NCBI GenBank assembly: GCA_958419945.1
Contig: CATZIC010000036.1
Coordinates: 1-19,845 of the forward strand
Reading direction: 5' to 3'
Length of the DNA stretch: 19,845 nt
Origin: an uncultured Clostridia bacterium
GTDB lineage: Bacteria > Bacillota > Clostridia > Christensenellales > Borkfalkiaceae
A program made the translations under genes and the position numbers. The notes under the pieces were generated by a model. That model did no database searches. It was given only the letters and a program-made list of their open reading frames with translations, and had not been told where the DNA came from. Shown here one piece after another: positions 6,576-14,788 of the stretch. Each line of letters starts with the position of its first letter. The stretch's first letter is position 1.

Positions 6576-7616
6576 TTATTGATTTTGTGTGCAAGTAATA
6601 TTGCATTCACCGCTACGATTTATTTTAAAAATGATGCTCCCCTGTTTATCGGTTCTGTAAGTTTTTATCGCAAAATTCAAAAGCACCGCAGTAACTTCGA
6701 TATCGGGATGTCCGTAGTCGTTATTAAGCCCGCAGGATATAACCGCATAATTCGGGGAAACCGCTTCAATAAAATCATATGAAGAAGATGTTTTTGAACC
6801 GTGATGTGCAACTTTAAGTAGGTCGCAATCAAGTATTCTTTCACTATATATCGCTAAAGCTTCTTGCTCTACCGATTTTGTAGCGTCGCCCGTAAACATA
6901 ACGGAAAAATCCGCATAACTAAGTTTTAACAGCGGAGAGTAGTCATTTAAATCGTAATACTTTAGTTCGGATAATGGCTTAGATGGTGTAAGAAAGTCCA
7001 GTATCAGCATATCGCCGTTTCCGTAATCGATTGACAAATCTGTGTCTTGGTTTACAAAAACCCATTCCGCACGCTCATCCTTAACTGAATTTACAAAATC
7101 TGCGTATACGTCTGTGGCGCAATAATTTGCCTCCGGCGGATTAAATCTGTCCTTCAACCTGTCGGTTTTTAAATTGTCCGATTTAACGTAAGGCCTAAAT
7201 ACGAATTTGACTTTAAAAGTATCGAATATTGCAGGAAATCCGCCAATGTGGTCGGCATCCGGATGAGTTGCTATTAGGTAGTCGATTCTTTTTACACCGT
7301 TATCTTTAAGGTAATCTATTAACTTGTCTGTAACGGATTTGTCGTTTACACCGGCATCAATCATAATATTTCTGCCGTCAGGCGTCTTAATCAAGGCGGC
7401 ATCACCTTGTCCGACGTCTATAAAATGAATTTCCAAATCATTTTGGTTAGTGCCGTATAACTTAAGCGGAAATTGATCTATAGAAGAATGTTTTTCAGAC
7501 AATAAAAAGGGCGAAACGTAATAATAAACAACGCAAACGATAATGACGGACACAAAGAATACTATGGCCTTTATCGCATTGCTGTTTATTTTAGTTTTCG
7601 CCTTTTTATTGCTCAT
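6576..7616 (-). CDS. Membrane-anchored ComEC-like metallo-beta-lactamase-fold hydrolase
   Basis: A 346-residue protein with a basic N-terminus and one hydrophobic helix (about 15-38), so the catalytic domain should lie outside the membrane. The rest is a metallo-beta-lactamase fold of the ComEC/Rec2 type: FIDVGQGDA (65-73), the metal motif THPDADH (117-123), FTGD (241-244), VAHHGSK (269-275) and TDKQGS (322-327). In ComEC this domain is thought to degrade the non-transported DNA strand. Here it stands alone, without the ComEC channel or OB domains, so it is not a broken comEC. A nuclease or phosphodiesterase acting at the cell surface is plausible, but the substrate is unknown. It is the last gene of the operon, 3 nt after the DUF6320-like gene, with no clear Shine-Dalgarno, so translation may depend on its neighbour. 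Confidence 0.85.
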   Translation of the reverse strand: MSNKKAKTKINSNAIKAIVFFVSVIIVCVVYYYVSPFLLSEKHSSIDQFPLKLYGTNQNDLEIHFIDVGQGDAALIKTPDGRNIMIDAGVNDKSVTDKLIDYLKDNGVKRIDYLIATHPDADHIGGFPAIFDTFKVKFVFRPYVKSDNLKTDRLKDRFNPPEANYCATDVYADFVNSVKDERAEWVFVNQDTDLSIDYGNGDMLILDFLTPSKPLSELKYYDLNDYSPLLKLSYADFSVMFTGDATKSVEQEALAIYSERILDCDLLKVAHHGSKTSSSYDFIEAVSPNYAVISCGLNNDYGHPDIEVTAVLLNFAIKTYRTDKQGSIIFKINRSGECNITCTQNQ

Positions 7617-7619
7617 AAG

Positions 7620-8294
7620 TTATAAATGAAGTTTTTTAGACAGTTCCTGCTTGATTGCGTCGGTGCCGAAGATCAAAAGACCTAAAAGGGTCAGACCGCA
7701 AATAATGCAGTTTATGAAGTTCAAAAGCCCGAACGGAGAAAGATCAAAGATTAAAAATAATAACGAGCCAATTCCCATAAGCGTGATAATCGCCGTAAAG
7801 CCGAGCATTTTATCGTTTCTGTTTTTATCGATAAAAAGTATCATATTAAGTACGATTACTACCGTGAATGAAATTGACGGATAAACGTACTGAAGTAGCC
7901 AATCATGAGACTTGGAAACCTGTTGGGTAAAGTACAGTAATGCTATTATGGAAATAATTTGAAGTAATATCTTTTTAAAGGCCGACTGCCTTGACATTAT
8001 CGTATGTGCAATCAATACCCAAACGTACAAAATACCGAAAGTTACAACCAAAAACCACTTGATCTTGAAATTAACGAGATAATTTACGAAAAAGCAAACG
8101 GTTATTGCACATACCGTCAAAAACAAAAATAATTTTGAAATAAAATGCTTTTTGCGATCTAGAGTTTCGTTTTTACGTCTCGGCGTATAAAACTGCTCGT
8201 AAGACGGGTCTGTTTCCTCAATATGATTAAAGCAAAGCGGACAAAAATCGTTAGCGGTGTCCACGTCGGTTTTACAATATTTACAATGTTTCAT
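7620..8294 (-). CDS. DUF6320-like zinc-ribbon membrane protein
   Basis: A 224-residue protein of unknown function. Its N-terminus is a short zinc ribbon, CxxC at 4-7 and CPLC at 18-21, followed by a polar stretch. About six hydrophobic helices cover the region from residue 53 to 212, and the end is basic (KQELSKKLHL). This matches my recollection of the DUF6320 family, which is often encoded beside an acyltransferase like the one upstream. I set the start at the ATG at 8294: it overlaps the TGA of the acyltransferase in an ATGA, and GGGAGAG lies 6 nt before it. A longer reading from a TTG at 8309 would put the start on that ribosome binding site. The pairing suggests a partner of the acyltransferase at the membrane. 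Confidence 0.75.
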   Translation of the reverse strand: MKHCKYCKTDVDTANDFCPLCFNHIEETDPSYEQFYTPRRKNETLDRKKHFISKLFLFLTVCAITVCFFVNYLVNFKIKWFLVVTFGILYVWVLIAHTIMSRQSAFKKILLQIISIIALLYFTQQVSKSHDWLLQYVYPSISFTVVIVLNMILFIDKNRNDKMLGFTAIITLMGIGSLLFLIFDLSPFGLLNFINCIICGLTLLGLLIFGTDAIKQELSKKLHL

Positions 8295-9586
8295 GGACGA
8301 CTCTCCCAATAATTGCTGCTTACTTTTACTTTTATTCCTTTGTTTGTAAAGTGACGTATAAAGGTCTTTTCAAGGGAGGTTTCCGTATAGTTACGGGAAA
8401 AGGTTACGAAAAGTTTTCCGTTATAGCCTATTACCCCCGTCTGATGCCCGCAAGAAAACGTGGGCGCGATGGCGAAGGTAATTTTTTTTACGTAATCCCT
8501 TAATCCTTCAGGCAAATTCAAAAGTCCGATATTGGATAAATCAACCGTCTGAAGGTTTTCGCCCACTTTAATATAAGCAAGGCGCATGATAAGATTTTTC
8601 AAAAACAGCGGAGTGATCTTTATAAAGAAATTCTTCTCGGTCTTTACGTTATCATGTATGATTTTATCGAGTTTTTCCTTCGTCGTGCCATCGGTAATCT
8701 GATCTTGCGCTAGTTTAGCAAGGTCCTCAACAGTACATGGATTTTTACTCCAATCGTTTAAAACCCTTGCAAACATAGTAAAGTTGCGCATGGTTTCTCC
8801 CCCGTATTTCTTACGCAAATTACAAGGTATGAGCACGGTAACAAGCCTGTTTCCGTAAGGTTTATTCTTCAAAAACGCATCGAAAACCGAATAGGAATAA
8901 ACTGCCGCAAGATAGGAGGTTATCGAAACGCCGCAATCTTTCGCAAGCTTTTTAACCTCTTCTAAGTCAAATTCTGCAGTAATCATTCCGCAGCCGTCGT
9001 AATCAAAAGGTGTTCCCTTAATTGCATACGGCCTTGGCGGATTTTCCGATTTTTCCTTGCTGTTATATTCGTAAGTTCTGAAACTGTCATCCGAACTATC
9101 CATATTGGACGGCTCGTCGATAGGCTTAACCTTTTCTTCAAGGTCGATCGTATGTCCGCATAATGAGAGATACTCAAGCAAAATTTCCGAAAAGAACTTG
9201 AAACCGCCTGTCCCGTCCGTGAGCGCATGAAAAAATTTAACGGTAATTTTGTTTCTGATGTACATTACCTGAAACAAAAAATCGTTGTTTTCCTTGTAAT
9301 TTATTTGTTTAAGAAAGTAAGGAGGCTCTTCAAATACCTTTACGGGTTTGTTGTTTTCCTCAAGATAATACCAAAAAGCCCCCTTTTTTAGCTTGGTTTT
9401 AAAAGTGGGATAGTGGTTTAAAACGTTTGTAACCGCCGTTTGAAGAATTTCCGGCTGCGTTTCGCTGTCGAGCATTGCGGAAAAGCAAAATACGTGCGCA
9501 CGGCGGCTGCTTGCCGTCGGCGGATATATTTTTGCGGCGTTATCAAGCGGATACCAGGTAGCCCGCTTTTTAGAAAATAAACTCAT
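8291..9586 (-). CDS. Condensation-fold acyltransferase (alcohol acetyltransferase-like)
   Basis: A 431-residue member of the CoA-dependent acyltransferase superfamily (chloramphenicol acetyltransferase, condensation domain, WS/DGAT fold), which transfers acyl groups from a thioester to a hydroxyl or amine. The beginning WYPLDNAAKIYPP is typical of the alcohol-acetyltransferase-like branch. The active-site motif is FHALTDG at 119-125: catalytic His120 and Asp124 are kept, and the first His of HHxxxDG is Phe. A second family landmark, PCNLRKKYGGETMRNF, is at 254-269. No membrane helix is evident. The substrate is unknown; a lipid, glycolipid or wall-polymer alcohol would suit its partner, the membrane protein encoded by the overlapping next gene. 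It begins 12 nt after ftsY with a GAGG site and is not part of the usual rnc-smc-ftsY set. Confidence 0.82.
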   Translation of the reverse strand: MSLFSKKRATWYPLDNAAKIYPPTASSRRAHVFCFSAMLDSETQPEILQTAVTNVLNHYPTFKTKLKKGAFWYYLEENNKPVKVFEEPPYFLKQINYKENNDFLFQVMYIRNKITVKFFHALTDGTGGFKFFSEILLEYLSLCGHTIDLEEKVKPIDEPSNMDSSDDSFRTYEYNSKEKSENPPRPYAIKGTPFDYDGCGMITAEFDLEEVKKLAKDCGVSITSYLAAVYSYSVFDAFLKNKPYGNRLVTVLIPCNLRKKYGGETMRNFTMFARVLNDWSKNPCTVEDLAKLAQDQITDGTTKEKLDKIIHDNVKTEKNFFIKITPLFLKNLIMRLAYIKVGENLQTVDLSNIGLLNLPEGLRDYVKKITFAIAPTFSCGHQTGVIGYNGKLFVTFSRNYTETSLEKTFIRHFTNKGIKVKVSSNYWESRP

Positions 9587-9598
9587 ATTAGCCTCGGT

Positions 9599-10495
9599 TT
9601 ATACTAAGCCTTCGGCAAATTCCTTTGAATCGAATTCAACGATATCATCAAGTTTTTCGCCTACGCCTACGTATGTAACGGGTACTTCAAGTTCGTCTGC
9701 TAAAGACAGTATAAATCCGCCTTTTGCCGAACCGTCAAGTTTAGTAAGAATAATACCGTCGATACCGACCGCTTCGTTAAAAAGTTCCACCTGCGAGAAA
9801 GAATTCTGCCCCGTTGTAGCGTCAAGTACGATTAGTTTGTAGAAATTTGCCTCGGGGTATTCTTTAGAAACAACCCTTGACATCTTTTTCAATTCTTCCA
9901 TCAAATTAGCCTTGACGTGAAGCCTTCCTGCCGTATCTATAATAAGTAGGTCGGATTTTTTGGATTTTGCCGAAGAAACTGCGTCGAAAACAACGGCGGA
10001 AGGATCACTGCCCTCGCCCTGTTTTATAATTCTTACTTTTGCCCTCTCCGCCCAAACGTCAAGTTGCTCGGTAGCGGCGGCCCTGAAGGTATCGGCTGCG
10101 GCAATGGTAACGGTTTTACCCTGCTTTGCGTACATATTTGCAAGCTTTCCGATAGAAGTGGTTTTTCCAACTCCGTTTACCCCGATTACCATAATAATCG
10201 CAGGGAATTTTATATCGAGAGGTTCTGCTTTATCCAAAGTGTCTTTCAAGACTGAACGAAGGGCGTTCAAAACCTCTTCCTTATCGGAAACCTTTTCCTT
10301 TTTCATTTTATCGTGCAAGTCGTCGATAATGGTTTCCGCCGTGGTAACGGATATATCTGAAGAAATCAATATATCCAAAAGATCGTCGTAAAAATCTTCA
10401 CCGATTTTATCTCTCGTAAAAATCTGCGAAATTTTAGATTGAATGGCGTTTTTTGTTTTCGAAAGCGACTCTTTAAGTTTAGAAAAAAATCCCAT
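9599..10495 (-). CDS. ftsY: Signal recognition particle receptor FtsY
   Basis: FtsY is the membrane-associated SRP receptor GTPase that docks SRP-bound ribosomes for co-translational insertion of membrane proteins. The 298-residue product starts with an amphipathic segment (MGFFSKLKESLSKTK), then the helical N domain (about 28-95) and the SRP-type G domain: GVNGVGKTT (105-113), DTFRAAA (135-141), DTAGR (187-191), TKLDGSAKGG (251-260) and GVGE (277-280). The long acidic A domain of the E. coli protein is absent, as is usual in Bacillota. GGAG overlaps the smc stop region with the ATG 5 nt further on, and the gene lies between smc and the acyltransferase in one operon. Confidence 0.97.
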   Translation of the reverse strand: MGFFSKLKESLSKTKNAIQSKISQIFTRDKIGEDFYDDLLDILISSDISVTTAETIIDDLHDKMKKEKVSDKEEVLNALRSVLKDTLDKAEPLDIKFPAIIMVIGVNGVGKTTSIGKLANMYAKQGKTVTIAAADTFRAAATEQLDVWAERAKVRIIKQGEGSDPSAVVFDAVSSAKSKKSDLLIIDTAGRLHVKANLMEELKKMSRVVSKEYPEANFYKLIVLDATTGQNSFSQVELFNEAVGIDGIILTKLDGSAKGGFILSLADELEVPVTYVGVGEKLDDIVEFDSKEFAEGLV

Positions 10496-10504
10496 TTATG
10501 CTCC

Positions 10505-13500
10505 TTAGTCGGTCATAGTTTCGTTGATATCGCTGAGTTTTACAGATACGATTTTCGATACCCCTTTTTCCTGCATAGTAACGCCGAAAAGTGCGTCCGC
10601 AAGTTCCATCGTAACCTTTTTGTGGGTTATAACGATAAATTGAGTTTCGTTGGAGAATTTTTTAAGGTATCTTGCGAATCTTTCAACGTTTGCGTCGTCC
10701 AAAGGCGCTTCGATTTCGTCGAGAACGCAGAAAGGCATAGGACGAAGTTTTAATATTGCAAACAGTATTGCGATTGCCGTAAGTGCCATTTCACCACCGG
10801 ACAAAAGAGAAATTTTCTGCAATTTCTTCCCGGGCGGCTCGGCAACGATTTCAACACCTGCGTTAAGCGGATCCTCTACGTCGGTGTAGTCAAGCAAAAG
10901 GTCTGCCCTGCCACCGCCGAACAATTCTTTGAATATCTGCTGGAAGTGCTTTCTTATTTCCTCGAAGCCTGTGTTGAATTCGGTAAGCATCTCGTTACGA
11001 ATTGCGTTTAATGCCTCTTTAAGGTCTGCTTCGGCCTTTTCAAGGTCTTCTTTTTGGGTTAAAAGTTCTTGATATTCCTGACTTAATTGCTCGTATTCCT
11101 GTATAGCGTTGGCGTTAATGCCGCCAAGAGAGGAAATTCTGCGCTTTAATTTGGTAATTTCGTCGTTAGAAGACGTAATGTCGTATTCGGGATCACGCAA
11201 GGAAACGCAGGTTTCGTAGGTTTCGTTGTACTCTTCTTCTACACGCTTTTGCATGTATTCGAGTTCGCCGTCAACCTTGGAAATTTCCATTTCATCTTTG
11301 TGCTTTTTGTCGGAAATTTTGGCAATTTCCGCAGTCAATAATTCACGTTTAAGGTTGTCCTGCTGAATGGTTTCGTCAAGTTCCTGACGTCTCTTTTCTT
11401 CGGCGTCTCTCTTATCGCGAATTTCTTTAATGCCGGAACTTTCCTCCGCTTCTGCGGTAATTTTGTTAATTTCATCATATAACCCTTCGATTATTCCTTT
11501 ATCCGAGGCAATAATTTGGTTATTTCTTTCAATTACACTGTTATCGTCTCTCAAAGCCTCGTTTAGCCTTTCAATATCGGCGTTAGCGGCTTTAATTTCC
11601 GCCTCTAAGTAGGAATCACGGGTCTTGGAATCGGTAATTTGTTGCAACAAATCGTCCCTTTTAGCCTTGCGCTGCTCGTTTTCGTTTTGATGCTTTTGCG
11701 CACTGCTTGAAGCAGATTCCTTTTCTTCGACGAGTTGTTTATTACCCTCTTCGATATGTACGTATTCTGCTGTAATCTGCTCTAAACGTGCGGTTACCGA
11801 CTTAATTTCTTCGTTATATTCCGAAAGTTCTTTTTCGTTGGTATCGATAAGACCTTGATAACTTGAAAGCTGAACTTTCAATGCGGAATATTTTTGCTTT
11901 TCCGCCTGCAAATCGGCATTTAGGCCGTCAAGTTTGTCAACGTCCGAATTGCAAGATTCGGTAAGAGCTTCCTTATCGTCTGTAATCCTTGACAATTCTT
12001 TTTGCCTTTGGGCAATGTCTTCGGTAAGCTTTTCTATCATTCTTTCCGATGACAAAAGATTGGTTTGATTCTGCCTTCTCGAACCGCCTGTCATGGAACC
12101 CGAAGGATTGATGACGTCGCCGTCAAGGGTTACGATTTTAAAGCCGAATCTGTGCTTTTTGGCAATGGAAACGGCGCTGTCAATGGAATCAGCAACCAAA
12201 GTGTTGCCAAGTAAAAATCTTATTACGTTTTCATAATAAGGATCGTATTTGACAAGTTTTGTCGCAAGACCTATCGCACCTTTATCGGAAAGTGCGGAAA
12301 CTATCTCCGGCCCGTCCATATGCGGTCTTACCGAAGAAACGGGTAAAAATGTTACCCTGCCGCCCTCGTTTCTCTTTAAGTATTCGATAAGATATTGTGC
12401 GTCTTCCGGCGTGGCGGTAACGATATTCTGCACTGCGTTGCCGAGTGCGGTTTCGATAGCAACTTCGTATTTTTTATCGGTTTTGATAATTCCCGCAACA
12501 ACGCCTTTAATTTTGGAGTTTAATTGCGCGTTTTCTTTTGCGGAAAGCATTAAACGCTTAACCGAAGTCGGATAACCTTCAAAACTGTCTTTAAGTCCTG
12601 AATATATCTTCTTGTTTGTTTCCATAGAAGATATTTCCATATTCAGTCTGTAAATGCGGTTACTAAGTTCAGATATTTTATTATTTGCGTCCGAAATTTC
12701 TTTTTCAAGACGAGCAATAGTATCGTTAAGTTTTTGCTGAGAAGTTTCACTGTCTGAAATTTCCTGTAAAACTCTGCGTTTTTCACCTTCCAACTGTTGA
12801 CGCATTTGGGTAAGTGAATTTACCTTGGTAATAATATCGCGTTGCTTATCGGAAATAAATGATTTTTCTTTGTCGAGTGAACCGATATTTTTACTTATAT
12901 CCGCAAGGTTTTCTGCGGCTTTAAGCATAGTGCTTTGCGCCAAAAACGCAGCGTTTTCATCTCTTGAAATTGCCGCAAGTATACCCGACAATTCTCCCTC
13001 TAATTCACGGATTTTACCTGATAAGGATTCCCTTTCCGCAGAATACTCAACGAGCGCCTGCTTTTTGGCCTCTATCGCTTTTCTTGATAATTCTATGCCC
13101 TCTTTTTTATTCTCGATTTCCTCGGTTACACGGGTAATTTCGGAATTAAAATAGGAAATTCTTTCGTTATAAACCTTGGTTTTACCGGACAAGTTTTCCT
13201 GTTTTAAAGACGTTTCAAGAAGTTTTTCGTTTAATTCCCTTATAATATCATCGGACTTGGAACGTTCTTCGGTGTGCGTATTGTACTTTCCGATGGTTTC
13301 CAGAAGTTCGTGGTTTCTTAGCTCGTATTCCTCGTCAAGACCTTTGATACGTAGACTAATCCTGTCTTTAATTACGCTTGCATTGTCGTATTTATAAAGG
13401 TAATTATTGATTTCGTGATATTTAAGTTTTGCGGAAAGGTCTATAAACAGCCTTGTCTTTTCAGCTGCTTTGGCAAGCGGTTCAAGGCTCTTTTCATGTA

Positions 13501-14092
13501 CCGAAGTTACGTCGAAAATTCTAACTAAATTTTCGTGTACACGGTCTAGCTTTCTTTCCGTTTCGAGTTTTTTGGCTTTAGCCTGCGCTATGCCTACGGC
13601 TTCCTCGAAAATAACCCTTCTGTCTTCCGGTTTAGAGGACAAAATTTCCGATACTTTGCCCTGTCCGATAATGGAATAACCGTTTTTGGAAACGCCGCAT
13701 TCGTGTAATAGCCTTACGATTTCTCTTAAAAGTGAAGGCTGTTTATTAACGTAGTATTCGCTTTCACCGCTTCTGAACAGTTTACGGGTAAGGATGACTT
13801 CATTATAGTCGCAACTTTTGAAAATATGGTTGGAGTTATCAAAATACAGTGAAACTTCGCAGTAAGAAAGTGATTTTCTTGCCTGCGTACCACTGAAAAT
13901 TACGTCGGTCATGTTGGAACCACGCAAAGTTTTAGCGGACTGTTCACCCAAAACCCAACGAATAGCGTCGGCAATGTTGGATTTGCCGCAGCCGTTAGGT
14001 CCTACGATGCCCGTAACGCCGTTATCAAAAATTATCTCGACTTTGTCTGCAAACGACTTAAAGCCGCTCATCTCGATTTTTTCAAAATTCAA
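10505..14092 (-). CDS. smc: Chromosome segregation protein SMC
   Basis: SMC is the condensin ATPase that, with ScpA and ScpB, loops and organises the chromosome; neither partner is in this window. At 1195 residues it has the full layout: N-terminal Walker A GPNGCGKS (31-38), a long coiled coil, a hinge near 510-680 with GG-rich segments, a second long coiled coil, then the signature LLSGGEM (1096-1102), Walker B FCVLDE (1121-1126) and a D-loop (about 1129-1136). The start is a TTG at 14092: MNFEKIEMSGFKSFAD lines up with the normal SMC beginning, GAGG lies about 10 nt before, and TTG overlaps the rnc TGA in TTGA. The internal ATG seven codons later would cut into the first strand. The rnc-smc-ftsY order is the common Bacillota arrangement. 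Confidence 0.97.
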   Translation of the reverse strand: MNFEKIEMSGFKSFADKVEIIFDNGVTGIVGPNGCGKSNIADAIRWVLGEQSAKTLRGSNMTDVIFSGTQARKSLSYCEVSLYFDNSNHIFKSCDYNEVILTRKLFRSGESEYYVNKQPSLLREIVRLLHECGVSKNGYSIIGQGKVSEILSSKPEDRRVIFEEAVGIAQAKAKKLETERKLDRVHENLVRIFDVTSVHEKSLEPLAKAAEKTRLFIDLSAKLKYHEINNYLYKYDNASVIKDRISLRIKGLDEEYELRNHELLETIGKYNTHTEERSKSDDIIRELNEKLLETSLKQENLSGKTKVYNERISYFNSEITRVTEEIENKKEGIELSRKAIEAKKQALVEYSAERESLSGKIRELEGELSGILAAISRDENAAFLAQSTMLKAAENLADISKNIGSLDKEKSFISDKQRDIITKVNSLTQMRQQLEGEKRRVLQEISDSETSQQKLNDTIARLEKEISDANNKISELSNRIYRLNMEISSMETNKKIYSGLKDSFEGYPTSVKRLMLSAKENAQLNSKIKGVVAGIIKTDKKYEVAIETALGNAVQNIVTATPEDAQYLIEYLKRNEGGRVTFLPVSSVRPHMDGPEIVSALSDKGAIGLATKLVKYDPYYENVIRFLLGNTLVADSIDSAVSIAKKHRFGFKIVTLDGDVINPSGSMTGGSRRQNQTNLLSSERMIEKLTEDIAQRQKELSRITDDKEALTESCNSDVDKLDGLNADLQAEKQKYSALKVQLSSYQGLIDTNEKELSEYNEEIKSVTARLEQITAEYVHIEEGNKQLVEEKESASSSAQKHQNENEQRKAKRDDLLQQITDSKTRDSYLEAEIKAANADIERLNEALRDDNSVIERNNQIIASDKGIIEGLYDEINKITAEAEESSGIKEIRDKRDAEEKRRQELDETIQQDNLKRELLTAEIAKISDKKHKDEMEISKVDGELEYMQKRVEEEYNETYETCVSLRDPEYDITSSNDEITKLKRRISSLGGINANAIQEYEQLSQEYQELLTQKEDLEKAEADLKEALNAIRNEMLTEFNTGFEEIRKHFQQIFKELFGGGRADLLLDYTDVEDPLNAGVEIVAEPPGKKLQKISLLSGGEMALTAIAILFAILKLRPMPFCVLDEIEAPLDDANVERFARYLKKFSNETQFIVITHKKVTMELADALFGVTMQEKGVSKIVSVKLSDINETMTD

Positions 14093-14787
14093 AGCCTGAA
14101 ATCCTCGCTTTGTAAAATAGTAATTGCGGTTTTTGCCGCAGATTTTTCAGCCTCTTTGTGGGAACGCCCTTTTCCGGTTGCCAAAGTTTTACCGCCAACT
14201 TTAACAGCCATTTCAAAAAGCGGTAAATGCGGCGGTCCGCTTTTTGATATTTCATCGTACTCGATGTTTCCCAACCGTTTTTGCTGAACTATGTGTAGAA
14301 GCTGACTTTTATAGTCAACTAAATCCACGTTTTTTTTAGTAATATCCGCCGATAACGGATCTAAGTGTTTTAAAATGAACTTTTCGGCATTTTTAATTCC
14401 GCCGTCAAGGTAAATTGCCGCAACCAAAGATTCAAAAAGGTTTTCGGAAATGTTCGTTTTGTTCTTTTCCCTCTGTTCTCCTTCTCCTAGAATAAGGAAT
14501 CTGTCAAGCCCTGCGGCGATTATCGCTTTAGAAAGGGGCTGTTTTGAAACAAGCGCCTGTTTTTTAAGGGTAAGCGAGCCTTCGTCATCATGAGGGTAAG
14601 CCTTATAAAGTCTTTCGGCTATTACGTAGCCCAAAACCGAATCGCCTAAAAATTCCAGTCTTTCGTTGGAAGCAAAACCTTTATGCTCGTTTGTATATGA
14701 AGAATGTGTAAAAGCCCTAATAAGTAAATTTTTATCTTTAAAGGAGTAACCTAACAACTTTTCACAAGCGTTTACGTCAAAATTCAT
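14089..14787 (-). CDS. rnc: Ribonuclease III
   Basis: RNase III cleaves double-stranded RNA during rRNA processing and mRNA turnover. The 232-residue protein has the catalytic domain with NERLEFLGDSV at 41-51 (Glu42, Glu45, Asp49) and the second metal region ENLFESLVAAIYLDGG at 115-130, then a C-terminal dsRNA-binding domain from about 152 to 228 (DYKSQLLHIVQ through EAEKSAAKTAI). One point is odd: where most bacterial enzymes have ADxFEA, with the Asp equivalent to E. coli D114, this protein has Asn116; the neighbouring Glu119 is kept. The start lies 1 nt after the asnS stop, without a clear Shine-Dalgarno, so it is probably coupled to asnS translation. Its own stop overlaps the smc start. 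Confidence 0.96.
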   Translation of the reverse strand: MNFDVNACEKLLGYSFKDKNLLIRAFTHSSYTNEHKGFASNERLEFLGDSVLGYVIAERLYKAYPHDDEGSLTLKKQALVSKQPLSKAIIAAGLDRFLILGEGEQREKNKTNISENLFESLVAAIYLDGGIKNAEKFILKHLDPLSADITKKNVDLVDYKSQLLHIVQQKRLGNIEYDEISKSGPPHLPLFEMAVKVGGKTLATGKGRSHKEAEKSAAKTAITILQSEDFRL

Positions 14788-14788
14788 C

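Noticed and set aside
8295..8309. TTG start giving five extra residues to the DUF6320-like protein
   Set aside because: The TTG lies on the GGGAGAG ribosome binding site; the ATG at 8294 with ATGA overlap is the natural start.
9960..10391. 143-codon plus-strand open frame opposite ftsY
   Set aside because: It is an antisense shadow of a well-conserved gene, has a Ser/Phe/Thr-rich translation with no recognisable domain, and no ribosome binding site. The other long antisense frames over smc, hflX, clpX and tig were rejected for the same reasons.
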